64,000 nucleotides of DNA, taken from the NCBI RefSeq assembly GCF_900129445.1, contig NZ_FQVT01000001.1, forward strand, positions 62,001 through 126,000. The letters run 5' to 3'. A model generated the notes under the pieces. That model saw only the letters and a program-made list of their open reading frames with translations. It made no database searches and was not told the origin of the DNA. Source of the DNA: Salegentibacter echinorum. Lineage in GTDB: Bacteria; Bacteroidota; Bacteroidia; Flavobacteriales; Flavobacteriaceae. The translations under genes and the position numbers were made by a program. Below, one piece after another: positions 17,057 to 25,510 of the stretch (its first letter is position 1; each line of letters begins with the position of its first letter).

Positions 17057-17353
17057 TACGATTTAGCAGGCTATTTTAGTTTTTGAACCTATTTGAAAAC
17101 TACCTCCCTGTTTTTGAGGTCGAAACTGGTCAATTGCCAGCTTGATGCTCTTAATCTATAATATTTTGTGCTTTCGCAGTCCTTAAAAACTACTCTTTCC
17201 GTTCGCTTATATATGTGCTTAAAGTAATTTCAGGACGGTTTTTCGCCTGAGACTACTTAATAAAACTAGGATGATCATATCTTTTGATTTTTAGCTAATT
17301 ATAAGAAATAACTCTTAACTGGGCAATTTTACCAATCATATAAATATAAGATA
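17057..17353. other. Intergenic stretch without a recognisable gene
   Basis: About 300 A/T-rich bases between the Csp terminator and the first small membrane-protein gene. Stops are frequent in all frames. No tRNA, clear hairpin or exact TAnnTTTG element was seen. The promoter for the downstream genes presumably lies here. Confidence 0.5.
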
Positions 17354-17518
17354 ATGAGTGCAAATAGAAGAGATAGAAGAAAAAATAAAAACAGGAAAAA
17401 GACAAAATCCAAGAAAGACACTATTTCCAAAAAAGATAAAATTTATGGTATTCTTGCTTTGGTTATTTTATTTTTAGCAGCCTTATTTGCTGCCATTCTT
17501 GTTGCTTTTATGGCTTAA
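17354..17518 (+). CDS. Small basic single-TM protein (copy 1 of a three-member family)
   Basis: A 54-residue frame: residues 1-27 are Arg/Lys/Asn-rich (MSANRRDRRKNKNRKK...), then SKKDKI and one membrane helix (about residues 31-54) ending at MA. It resembles the frames at 31343-31510 and 31697-31822 in the order basic head, S/T-KKDK, hydrophobic helix. With an N-terminal basic head the protein should have its N-terminus in the cytoplasm. It lies 24 bases before the AraC-type regulator. No named family is recognised and function is unknown. Confidence 0.7.
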   Translation: MSANRRDRRKNKNRKKTKSKKDTISKKDKIYGILALVILFLAALFAAILVAFMA

Positions 17519-17542
17519 GAGTATATATTTAAAACCTAAATT

Positions 17543-18109
17543 ATGACCAATATTATTTATATTAAAAATATGGTGTGTCCACGCTGTGTAAACTCAGTCG
17601 CGTTTATCTTAGATAAGTTGAAAATTTCTTATGGTATCATCAAACTGGGTGAAGTATATTTGGAAGAAGAACTAGATGAATATACAAAAAAACTTTTGAA
17701 AGAAGAACTTCGGAATTCTGGTTTTAGTCTAATAAACGATCGAAAAAGTCAACTTATTGAACAGATGAAAACATTGGTTGTAGATAAAATCCATCATTCC
17801 AATGAGGTACTCGATATAAAATGGCCAGAATTTATAAGTGAAAAATTACATCTTGACTATAAGTACCTTAGCTCTTTATTTTCTGCTGTAGAGAGTATTA
17901 CTTTTGAGCAGTATATCATCAATCAAAAAATAGAACGCATTAAAGAACTTATCATTTACAATGAATTGAATTTAAGCGAAATTGCATTTCAAATGAACTA
18001 TAGCAGTGTTGCCTATTTAAGTAACCAATTCAAAAAGATTACTGGAATGACGCCGTCGGAATTTAAAAAAAGTACCAATAAAAACCGTAGATCATTAGAT
18101 GAGATTTGA
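17543..18109 (+). CDS. AraC-type regulator with N-terminal metal-binding-like domain
   Basis: A 188-residue protein. Residues 1-70 resemble a heavy-metal-associated domain in miniature (YIKNMVCPRCVNSVAFILDK), where CPRC could hold a metal. Residues 80-188 are an AraC/XylS DNA-binding region with two helix-turn-helix units: NLSEIAFQMNYSSVAYLSNQ followed by FKKITGMTPSEFKKS is the family signature. Such proteins regulate metal-efflux operons in Bacteroidota and may sense the metal directly. It stands upstream of the RND efflux genes, and the neighbouring promoters carry a shared TGCACA motif (18326-18340 and 18830-18853), its possible site (inference). Confidence 0.85.
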   Translation: MTNIIYIKNMVCPRCVNSVAFILDKLKISYGIIKLGEVYLEEELDEYTKKLLKEELRNSGFSLINDRKSQLIEQMKTLVVDKIHHSNEVLDIKWPEFISEKLHLDYKYLSSLFSAVESITFEQYIINQKIERIKELIIYNELNLSEIAFQMNYSSVAYLSNQFKKITGMTPSEFKKSTNKNRRSLDEI

Positions 18110-18291
18110 TGATAATGCAACTAAGGTCAAAAATTACTTGTCCAGACTGCGGATATAAAAAAGTACAAGATATGCCAACAAACGCTTGCCAATTCTTTTA
18201 CAGGTGTGAAAATTGCAAAACGGTTTTTGAAACCAAGCGAAGACGATTGTGTTTATTATTCATTGGAAACGATGCCCAGTCCACCTATTAG
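18106..18291 (+). pseudogene. GDCCVxCC-like zinc-ribbon protein, apparently frameshifted
   Basis: A 61-codon frame overlapping the regulator stop. Residues 9-44 (ITCPDCGYKK, MPTNACQFFYRCENCKT) match small GDCCVxCC-type proteins found beside metal-efflux genes. The expected C-terminus, GDCCVxC...PCPP, is absent in this frame but a decayed version appears in the next frame from 18242 (DDCVYYS...MPSPPI). A small indel near 18235-18242 therefore seems to have broken the gene. It could still encode a truncated two-CxxC protein. Confidence 0.6.
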
Positions 18292-18325
18292 GAAAATAAG
18301 AGCTGTTGCTAATAACCATAGCTTT

Positions 18326-18360
18326 TGCACAACCTGTGCATTCATTAATTTGTATCTTTG
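18326..18360 (+). promoter_or_regulatory. Promoter with palindromic TGCACA operator
   Basis: TATCTTTG (18353-18360) fits the Bacteroidota -7 element TAnnTTTG and lies 10 bases before the next start codon. A perfect palindrome, TGCACA-ACC-TGTGCA (18326-18340), sits just upstream where a regulator could bind. The short leader means the start at 18370 may have a very short or leaderless transcript. Confidence 0.6.
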
Positions 18361-18369
18361 TGAAGCTTT

Positions 18370-18762
18370 ATGAAAATATTCTTTTCCATATCAATGTCCT
18401 TTTTATTCTTTTTCCAAGGAATTAGCTTAGATATGGACTTCTGTGGATCAATTAAAGAAATTTCAAGTGTTATTAGTCATTATCAAGATCATAAAGTTTA
18501 TGGTGACTCGTTTCTAGAATATGTAGTTGAAGATTACATTGAGAGTGATTCAAAAAATGAAGGACATCATAAGAATCAAGATAAAGAGAATATGCCAGTC
18601 CATTCTCACCATCAATGTTGTCATCCTATAGTATTAATTGCTAACAACAATATACCTCTATTCAATCGATTAAAGATTGAAAATGGAAAACAGTACAACT
18701 TCTATAAAATTAACTTTAATTCCAGATATCTGGAAGCGCTTTTCCAACCCCCTCAAGTATAA
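18370..18762 (+). CDS. Exported small protein upstream of RND efflux genes (HYC_CC_PP-like)
   Basis: A 130-residue protein: N-terminal hydrophobic signal (residues 1-20), a short FCG motif at about residue 24, a His-rich centre (HHKNQDK, HSHHQCCHP) and a C-terminal ALFQPPQ. This order of one Cys, then a CC pair, then a PP near the end is like the small HYC_CC_PP family that precedes metal RND genes in Bacteroidota. The match is only at motif level. Periplasmic metal binding is plausible through the His/Cys group. It lies 117 bases upstream of the pump gene, with operator-like repeats in between. Confidence 0.6.
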   Translation: MKIFFSISMSFLFFFQGISLDMDFCGSIKEISSVISHYQDHKVYGDSFLEYVVEDYIESDSKNEGHHKNQDKENMPVHSHHQCCHPIVLIANNNIPLFNRLKIENGKQYNFYKINFNSRYLEALFQPPQV

Positions 18763-18797
18763 TTCGGTTTTTTTAAGGATAGCTATGTCCTAACGTC

Positions 18798-18853
18798 ATG
18801 CTTTTCAAAATAAGCATTACAACAAAAACGCATTGCACAATTTGCATTGCACA
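18798..18853 (+). promoter_or_regulatory. Operator-like repeats before the RND efflux gene
   Basis: Two structures are seen. ATGCTT (18798-18803) and AAGCAT (18812-18817) form an inverted repeat with an 8-base spacer. GCATTGCACA occurs twice in direct orientation (18830-18839 and 18844-18853), 14 bases apart. The TGCACA core also forms the palindrome at 18326-18340. Together they suggest binding sites for the AraC-type or Fur-family regulator encoded nearby. Confidence 0.5.
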
Positions 18854-18879
18854 GTTTAAACTGAATTAATACTTTTTTT

Positions 18880-21800
18880 ATGATTAATAAAATCATCGCG
18901 TTTTCCATTAATAATAAATTTATTATTGGCCTGCTTACCTTGGCTTTAATTGGCACAGGTATTTGGTCTATGTCTACCGTAAATCTGGGATCGGTACCAG
19001 ATATCACTAATAATCAAGTCCAGGTTATTACCCAGTCTCCTAACCTTGCTACAGAAGATATTGAGCAGTTTGTCACCTATCCTGTAGAACTTTCGATGGG
19101 TAACTTACCCGGGGTTACAGAAATACGGTCTATTTCCCGGTTTGGTCTTTCTGTTGTCACCATTGTTTTTAAGGATGATATGGGCACCTATCTTCCCCGT
19201 CAACTGGTTCAAGAAAAGCTTAATGAACTAAGTGAAACAATCCCCGATAAATTTGGAAGTCCTGCGATGGGACCTATATCAACGGGATTAGGACAAATTT
19301 ATGAATACACCATTAAACCAGAGGAAGGATATAATACCGAGTATTCTCCTATGGAACTCAGAACAATACAAGATTGGATTGTCAAACGGCAGTTAACACT
19401 TCTGGAAGGAGTTGTAGAAGTGAATTCTTTTGGAGGTTCCATAAAACAATATGAAGTTGCAGTAAACCCAGAAAAATTAAACAGTATGGGGATAAGCATA
19501 TCTGAAGTATATGAAGCTTTGGCTCGAAATAACGTCAATACCGGAGGTGCTTATATAGAAAAGAATAAAATGTCAAATTTTATCAGGGGGGAAGGTTTGA
19601 TTCGCTCTTTAGATGATATCAGGGAGATTGCTATTACCACGGAAAATGGAGTTCCCATTACCATTGGGGATGTAGCTAAAAATGTTCAATTTGGCAATCA
19701 AGTACGCTACGGGGCTTTTACCCAAGACGGAGAAGAGGCTGTAGGAGGAATTATCATGATGCTAAAAGGAGCTAATCCCAATGCGGTGATTCAAGATGTA
19801 AAAGATAGAATGGCCGAAGTGGAGAGATCTCTACCTGAAGGTCTAAAAATAGAACCTATAATTGACAGAAGTGAATTAATAGCTAGGACTACCGATACCG
19901 TAAAAACTAACTTACTAGAAGGTGCATTAATAGTAATATTTGCGCTGGTTATATTATTAGGAAGTTTAAGAGGTGGGCTTATTACAGCTACTACCATTCC
20001 CTTGTCCTTACTCTTTGCCTTTATATTGATGAAACAATTCAATGTTTGGGCAAATTTAATGAGCCTTGGAGCCATTGACTTCGGTATTATTATAGACGGG
20101 GCAGTTATCATCATTGAAGGTACTGTTTATGAAATCCAAAAACGTATTCGATCTGGCAAGGTGAAATTTAAGCAGGGAGTCATGGATGAAGTAGCCTATG
20201 ATGCAGGAAGTACGATGATGGGGTCTGCCTTTTTTGGACAAATCATTATACTTATTGTTTTCACACCTATTCTTTTTCTCACCGGTGTTGAAGGAAAAAT
20301 GTTTAAACCAATGGCCTATACCTTTGGTTTTGCGATGATAGGCGCCATTTTCTTATGCCTTACATACGTACCAATGATGTCAGCTCTTTTGATGAAACCT
20401 ATTCAAAATAAAAAGAACTGGTTTGGGAAGTTTGAGCGCTGGTTGGAAAAAGTAAGCGACAAAATAATCGGCGGTATTCAAAAAGTATATACGCCTTTAC
20501 TTAAAGGCGCTTTAAAATTAAAACTGATAGTAATAGGCTCAGCCGTAGTATTACTTATTATTGCTGGTTTTCTTTTTTCCAGAATGGGAGGTGAATTTGT
20601 CCCACAACTGGATGAGGGTGATATTGCCATGCAGGCATTAATTAGACCAGGGAGCTCCTTAACGGAGTCTATCGAGGTTTCTAAAAAAATAGAGAATTTA
20701 CTTTTAGAAAACTTTCCTGAAATTAAAACTGCTACAGCAAGAATAGGAGTAGCTGATATTCCTACTGATCCTATGCCAATGGATATTGCTGATATGTATC
20801 TAATCTTGGAAAAAGATAAAGATAAATGGACTACTGCTGACACCAAGGAAGGCCTTATAGAACAAATTAAGGAAAAACTTAACAAGGAACTTACCGGGGT
20901 TAATTTGGTGTTTACGCAACCAGTAGAGTTACGTTTTAACGAATTACTGGAAGGTGTACGGGAAGATATTGCTGTTAAGCTCTATGGAGAAGATCTGAAT
21001 ATTCTCTCAGATAAAGTTCAGAAAATGGCTGATATTATACAGACAGTACCAGGAGCAGGTGATGTGAATCCAGAAAGAACTTCTGGTTTACCTCAAATGA
21101 CGGTTCAGTTTAATCGCAAAAAAATTGCGCAGTATGGACTTGACATACAAAAAGTTAATGATTATATAAGTACGGCGTTTGCCGGAGGTACCGCCGGGGT
21201 GATTTTTGAAGGAGAAAAGCGATTCGATTTAGTAGTACGCTTTGATGAAAACCATCGAACGAATATTGATGATCTACGCGGCATGTATATAGACCTTCCT
21301 GATGGAACTCAGGTGCCGATCAAGGAAATAGCTAATATTGAATATGTGCCAGGACCGATGCAGATTTCCAGGGATGATACTTATAGAAGGACATACGTGG
21401 GCGTCAATGCACGTGGAAGAGATGTAGAATCTGTGGTTAAAGATATTCAGCAAAAGCTGAATGAGGAATTAGACTTACCACCGGGTTATTATATTTCTTA
21501 TGGAGGAGAATTTGAAAATCTCCAAAGCGCTAAAGATCGATTGACCATTGTAGTTCCTATTGCGCTGTTTTTAATTTTCGTACTGCTATACTTTGCACTA
21601 CAATCCTTTTCCCAATCAATAATGATTTATATAGCCATTCCATTGGCTGCCATAGGAGGCGTATTTGCACTATGGTTAAGGGATATGCCCTTTAGCATTT
21701 CTGCCGGCGTCGGGTTTATTGTTTTATTTGGTGTGGCCGTATTAAATGGATTGGTACTCATCAACAGGTTTAACTCCTTAAAAGAAGAAGGGGTAACCAG

Positions 21801-23313
21801 TATTAAAGACAGGATTTTTACAGGAACCAAAGAACGAATAAGACCTATTATGTTAACAGCAACAACAGATATCTTTGGTTTCTTGCCTATGGCTTTTTCA
21901 GCATCGGCAGGAGCTGAAGTTCAACGACCTTTGGCCACGGTAGTGATTGGAGGTATGCTTACAGCAACCTTACTTACCCTGGTTGTTCTTCCCGTACTTT
22001 ACACATTTGTAGAAAAGAGACGGGAAAAGAAAGAACAAAACAAGTTAAACTCTTCAGGTTCACCATCCTTAGCCACTATTCTGGTTATAGGATTGGTTTT
22101 AGGAGGAACGATGTCGGCTTCTGCCCAATCCAATACTAGGGAAGACAGCGAATTGTTACAGGACAGTTTGCAAACAATTAGCTTGGAAAAAGCTCAACAA
22201 ATAGCTATTAAAAACTACCCCAAAATGCAAGCCGCACAACTGGAAATAGAAAGTGAGGAAGTATTGCGAAAAACCGCCTACGATTTTGGAAACACCCAAA
22301 TCTTTACAGGAAAGGAAGAGGTTGGAAATGGCTCCGACGGGATTTATACCCAAATTGGCGTCCAACAAGGAGGAATTGACATTTTTGGAATAGTACCACG
22401 GTTAAAATTACAAAAAGAAAGAATAGCTCTTGCTGAAAATGCCTTAGATCTAAATACCATTGAAATTGAACGGGAAGTAAGCAGGGCTTGGGCTGCTGTT
22501 TATGCCCAAAAAAAGACCTTTCAGGTCTATAAAAAAATGGACTCTATTTTTGAAGATATTGAAAGGGCTGCCCAGATTAGATATGAGACCGAAGCTACTT
22601 CAAAACTGGAATACCTGGCCACGTCCAATCAGGCAAATGAAGTTAAGATCCAGTTGGAACAGGCCTTTCGAGATTACTTGACCTCCCTGCAACGGTTAAA
22701 TTTATGGCTTGTGTCTGATACGTTGTACGATGTACCCGATTTGCCAACCGAAGCATTGGACGAACCATTGAATTTCTTGGTGGAATCACTTGAAAACCAT
22801 CCCCTATTGGAAGTTTCCAAACAAAGGGTAGATGTTGCCAAGGCGGTCACGAGGGAACGAAAATCTGAGTTCTTGCCAAAATTCCAGGGACAATACGCCA
22901 GGCAGGAAATCAACGGACAATCCGGTTTTTATCAATATCAGTTAGGGATTCAGATCCCGATATTCTTTGGACCTGAATTAGGCCGCACACAGGAAGCAAA
23001 AGTAAACCGAAAGATTGCAGAGCAGAATTTTTATCAGGATCAACTTGAATTGGAAACTGCGTATAAAAATATGCGGGAAGAATTCATCAAATGGAGGAAT
23101 TCCTGGAACTATTACAAAAATGAGGCCTTGCCTTTAGCAAAGGAACAGCAAGATGGCAGCGTGTTGGCTTTTAAGGAAGGAGCTATAGATTATGTGACCT
23201 TCTTACAAAATATCAGGGATGCCATTCGTATTGAGATAAATGCGTGGAGTGCCTTTAATGACTACCTCGACAGCCGATATCAACTCGAATACTACCTTGA
23301 AAATGCAAATTAA
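18880..23313 (+). CDS. Heavy-metal RND efflux pump (CzcA/CusA family) fused to a TolC-like outer-membrane factor
   Basis: A 1477-residue protein. Residues 1-1045 are a complete RND pump of 12 membrane helices with two periplasmic loops. The helix-4 motif IDFGIIIDGAVIIIEG matches the DFG...DGA form of CzcA/CnrA-type pumps (Co, Zn, Cd, Ni) rather than the CusA form. The periplasmic part contains GGEFVPQLDEGDIAMQ. Residues about 1064-1086 look like an internal signal peptide (basic residues, hydrophobic core, SASAQ). Residues 1090-1477 are an outer-membrane efflux (TolC-like) domain. Such fusions are known in Bacteroidota and may be cleaved into two proteins. The periplasmic adaptor follows 23 bases later. 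Confidence 0.93.
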   Translation: MINKIIAFSINNKFIIGLLTLALIGTGIWSMSTVNLGSVPDITNNQVQVITQSPNLATEDIEQFVTYPVELSMGNLPGVTEIRSISRFGLSVVTIVFKDDMGTYLPRQLVQEKLNELSETIPDKFGSPAMGPISTGLGQIYEYTIKPEEGYNTEYSPMELRTIQDWIVKRQLTLLEGVVEVNSFGGSIKQYEVAVNPEKLNSMGISISEVYEALARNNVNTGGAYIEKNKMSNFIRGEGLIRSLDDIREIAITTENGVPITIGDVAKNVQFGNQVRYGAFTQDGEEAVGGIIMMLKGANPNAVIQDVKDRMAEVERSLPEGLKIEPIIDRSELIARTTDTVKTNLLEGALIVIFALVILLGSLRGGLITATTIPLSLLFAFILMKQFNVWANLMSLGAIDFGIIIDGAVIIIEGTVYEIQKRIRSGKVKFKQGVMDEVAYDAGSTMMGSAFFGQIIILIVFTPILFLTGVEGKMFKPMAYTFGFAMIGAIFLCLTYVPMMSALLMKPIQNKKNWFGKFERWLEKVSDKIIGGIQKVYTPLLKGALKLKLIVIGSAVVLLIIAGFLFSRMGGEFVPQLDEGDIAMQALIRPGSSLTESIEVSKKIENLLLENFPEIKTATARIGVADIPTDPMPMDIADMYLILEKDKDKWTTADTKEGLIEQIKEKLNKELTGVNLVFTQPVELRFNELLEGVREDIAVKLYGEDLNILSDKVQKMADIIQTVPGAGDVNPERTSGLPQMTVQFNRKKIAQYGLDIQKVNDYISTAFAGGTAGVIFEGEKRFDLVVRFDENHRTNIDDLRGMYIDLPDGTQVPIKEIANIEYVPGPMQISRDDTYRRTYVGVNARGRDVESVVKDIQQKLNEELDLPPGYYISYGGEFENLQSAKDRLTIVVPIALFLIFVLLYFALQSFSQSIMIYIAIPLAAIGGVFALWLRDMPFSISAGVGFIVLFGVAVLNGLVLINRFNSLKEEGVTSIKDRIFTGTKERIRPIMLTATTDIFGFLPMAFSASAGAEVQRPLATVVIGGMLTATLLTLVVLPVLYTFVEKRREKKEQNKLNSSGSPSLATILVIGLVLGGTMSASAQSNTREDSELLQDSLQTISLEKAQQIAIKNYPKMQAAQLEIESEEVLRKTAYDFGNTQIFTGKEEVGNGSDGIYTQIGVQQGGIDIFGIVPRLKLQKERIALAENALDLNTIEIEREVSRAWAAVYAQKKTFQVYKKMDSIFEDIERAAQIRYETEATSKLEYLATSNQANEVKIQLEQAFRDYLTSLQRLNLWLVSDTLYDVPDLPTEALDEPLNFLVESLENHPLLEVSKQRVDVAKAVTRERKSEFLPKFQGQYARQEINGQSGFYQYQLGIQIPIFFGPELGRTQEAKVNRKIAEQNFYQDQLELETAYKNMREEFIKWRNSWNYYKNEALPLAKEQQDGSVLAFKEGAIDYVTFLQNIRDAIRIEINAWSAFNDYLDSRYQLEYYLENAN

Positions 23314-23335
23314 AAATATAACTAAGACAAACGAT

Positions 23336-24595
23336 ATGAGAACAATAAATATTCTAACACTCGCCTTAACCCTCACCCTGTTCTTCGGATGTAAGGAAAA
23401 TTCTGATACAGCAGAAGGTCCTTCCGGGGATACTGCAACTTCAAATGTCGAAGAAAGTGAAGGACATAACGAAGAAGGACATAACGAAGAAGGAGATGAA
23501 GGCCACGGGGAAGAAGAAAGTGGGATGCGTGCCGTACATCTATCAGAAATGAAATTTAATAGCCTAAATATCAAAGTGGATACTTTGTCTACCAAAGCTC
23601 TTTCTGGCGTGATAAAAGCCAATGGACAACTGGAAGTGCCCCCGCAATACGAAGCTACCGTTACAGCTATCTTAGGAGGGAATATAACTTCTATTAAAGT
23701 TATTGAAGGAGATAAAGTAAACAAAGGCCAGGTACTGGCTTATCTTTCCCATCCAAATTTGACCAAAATGCAATCTGACTATATCAATGCCTATAGTAGA
23801 ATGCAGTTTTTAGAAAAAGAATTTGAGAGACAAAAACGTCTATACGAAGAGGAAGTTGGTTCTGGAAAGACTTTTCAACAAACCCAATCAGATTATCAGT
23901 CTGTAAAAGGGGAAGTACGTGGGTATGAATCACAATTACGCCAACTAAACTTAAATGCTTCTCAAGTTAGAAACGGGGAGCTCTATGAATATATCCCTGT
24001 GGTAAGCCCCATTACTGGTTTTATTGAGAAAGTAAAGGTACAAATGGGACAGTATGTAGATCCCCAAACTGGGATGTTTATGGTAGTAGATAATGAGCAT
24101 GTCCATGCCGATTTAATGGTTTTTGAAAAGGACATTTACAAGGTGAAGGAGGGCCAAAAAATTTCTTTTACCCTAGAGTCAGTTCCAGGCAGTGATTTAA
24201 CTGGAGAAATATACTCGGTGGGAAAACAATTTGAACAAAACCCCAAAGCAGTGCATGTTCATGCTGAAATTGACAATAAAGAAGACTATCTGATTCCCGG
24301 AATGTACATCAATGGAAGGATTCTAACTGAAGAAAATAAGGTTCCCGCCCTACCGGAAGAAGCAGTAATCGAAGAAAACGGCCAACCTTATATCTTTACG
24401 GCTCAGAAGCATCAGGAAAACGGCGAAACCGAATGGGAATTCAAGCCGGTTGAAATAAGGACCGGGAGGACTGAAAATGGCTGGGTGGAAATAAAGCTCT
24501 TGAAACCCTTGCCGGAAGGTACTCAAATAGCCTACAACGGATCTTATTATTTGATCTCTGAAATGCAAAAGAGCCAAACTTCTCATAGCCATTAG
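23336..24595 (+). CDS. RND periplasmic adaptor lipoprotein (CusB/CzcB family)
   Basis: A 419-residue protein; ATG 23336 is chosen because it gives a lipoprotein signal ending in TLFFGC. Residues 25-65 are Glu/Gly/His-rich (EGHNEEGHNEEGDEGHGEE), a likely metal-gathering segment. The biotinyl-lipoyl-like half appears as AILGGNITSIKVIEGDKVNK, a coiled-coil hairpin lies in residues 145-215, and the second lipoyl half is SPITGFIEKVKVQMGQYVDP. The C-terminal barrel and membrane-proximal domain follow, and the end is HSH. It links the inner-membrane pump to the outer-membrane factor. Confidence 0.9.
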   Translation: MRTINILTLALTLTLFFGCKENSDTAEGPSGDTATSNVEESEGHNEEGHNEEGDEGHGEEESGMRAVHLSEMKFNSLNIKVDTLSTKALSGVIKANGQLEVPPQYEATVTAILGGNITSIKVIEGDKVNKGQVLAYLSHPNLTKMQSDYINAYSRMQFLEKEFERQKRLYEEEVGSGKTFQQTQSDYQSVKGEVRGYESQLRQLNLNASQVRNGELYEYIPVVSPITGFIEKVKVQMGQYVDPQTGMFMVVDNEHVHADLMVFEKDIYKVKEGQKISFTLESVPGSDLTGEIYSVGKQFEQNPKAVHVHAEIDNKEDYLIPGMYINGRILTEENKVPALPEEAVIEENGQPYIFTAQKHQENGETEWEFKPVEIRTGRTENGWVEIKLLKPLPEGTQIAYNGSYYLISEMQKSQTSHSH

Positions 24596-24610
24596 AATAA
24601 AAAATAAGAT

Positions 24611-24665
24611 GGATGGACCTTCTGTATGATGTTTGTCTTAATTAGAAAATACAGAGGGCTCATCC
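24611..24665 (+). other. Long stem-loop between efflux adaptor and PII-like gene
   Basis: 24611-24627 pairs with 24649-24665 over 17 positions, with two G-T wobbles and one mismatch and a 21-base loop. No T run follows, so it is unlikely to be a simple terminator. It may set different mRNA levels for the efflux genes and the PII-like gene, or serve as an attenuator. Confidence 0.5.
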
Positions 24666-24690
24666 TTAATACCAAATAAAAATTAAACCG

Positions 24691-25029
24691 ATGAAAGAAA
24701 TAAAAGCATTTATAAAGCCTAAGAGGGTTCAAAAAGTAATTGAGGCATTAAATGATGCCGGATTTAAAAGCATGACGATCTCCCAAGGAGAAGGAACAGG
24801 GGCATTTAAGGGCAAAGGAGCTTCCCCATCTCTTGATTTTCATATCACCGATAGCCCAGTGGTAAAAATGGAGCTTGTTTGCCAAAACGAAGAAGCCAGG
24901 CGCGCTATCGAAACCATCCTTGAAAACGGAAAAACCCCTTCTCCGGGTGATGGAATCATCTATTTGTCTGATGTTGAGGATGCTTTTAAGATTAAAACGG
25001 GTCAATCTTTAAAAAAGCGCGACCTATAA
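24691..25029 (+). CDS. PII-like signalling protein
   Basis: A 112-residue protein related to GlnB/PII: KEIKAFIKPKRVQKVIEALN and TISQGEGTG at the front, and a C-terminal PGDGIIYLSDVEDAFKIKTG, the PII C-signature region. The T-loop is shortened and lacks the Tyr uridylylated in classical PII. This class of short PII-like proteins is often found with RND metal-efflux genes in Bacteroidota and is thought to have other ligands than nitrogen signals. It follows the efflux adaptor, separated by a stem-loop, and precedes the Fur-family gene by 13 bases. Confidence 0.85.
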   Translation: MKEIKAFIKPKRVQKVIEALNDAGFKSMTISQGEGTGAFKGKGASPSLDFHITDSPVVKMELVCQNEEARRAIETILENGKTPSPGDGIIYLSDVEDAFKIKTGQSLKKRDL

Positions 25030-25042
25030 TAACTTAATTTAA

Positions 25043-25465
25043 ATGGAAAAAATAGTCCAACTACTGGAAAGCAAAGGGATACGGCCTACGGCTATGCGTT
25101 TAATGACTTATAAACGTTTGGCGGAATTAGAAGTGGCCATCAGTCTTGGTGATTTGGAAAAAGATTTTAAGGTTAGTGAAAGAAGCACCCTCTTCAGGAC
25201 TATAAAAACCTTTGAGGAAAAAGGAATCGTGCATCATATTGAAGATGGAACAGGGGTTATTAAATACGCGCTTTGTGAAGAGAATTGTGAGTGCGAGGTC
25301 GGCAATGATCTTCATTTGCATTTTCATTGCAATAACTGTAATGAGACGGTTTGTTTAACGGACCACAAAATTCCACATATCAATTTACCCCAAAGCTATA
25401 TCACGGAAGATATCAACCTCGTGGTAAAAGGCGTTTGCGAAAAATGCAATGCTAATCTGGATTGA
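25043..25465 (+). CDS. Fur-family transcriptional regulator
   Basis: A 140-residue protein. The N-terminal winged helix (GIRPTAMRLMTYKRLAEL, then SERSTLFRTIKTFEEKGIVH) is typical of Fur-family proteins. The C-terminal part has ENCECEVGNDLHLHFHCNNC and a closing CEKCN, giving the HxHxxCxxC plus CxxC pattern of structural zinc and sensory sites. Family members repress metal-uptake or stress genes when bound to Fe, Zn, Mn or peroxide. Which metal applies here cannot be told. Its position in the efflux block suggests metal-responsive control of these genes. Confidence 0.9.
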   Translation: MEKIVQLLESKGIRPTAMRLMTYKRLAELEVAISLGDLEKDFKVSERSTLFRTIKTFEEKGIVHHIEDGTGVIKYALCEENCECEVGNDLHLHFHCNNCNETVCLTDHKIPHINLPQSYITEDINLVVKGVCEKCNANLD

Positions 25466-25510
25466 CCATAAGGTTAATGAAAAACTATTTTTTTAAATAA
25501 ATAAAAAGAA

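Noticed and set aside
24611-24665. Riboswitch
   Set aside because: A single hairpin without a conserved multi-helix core does not match any riboswitch class I know; kept as an unassigned stem-loop.
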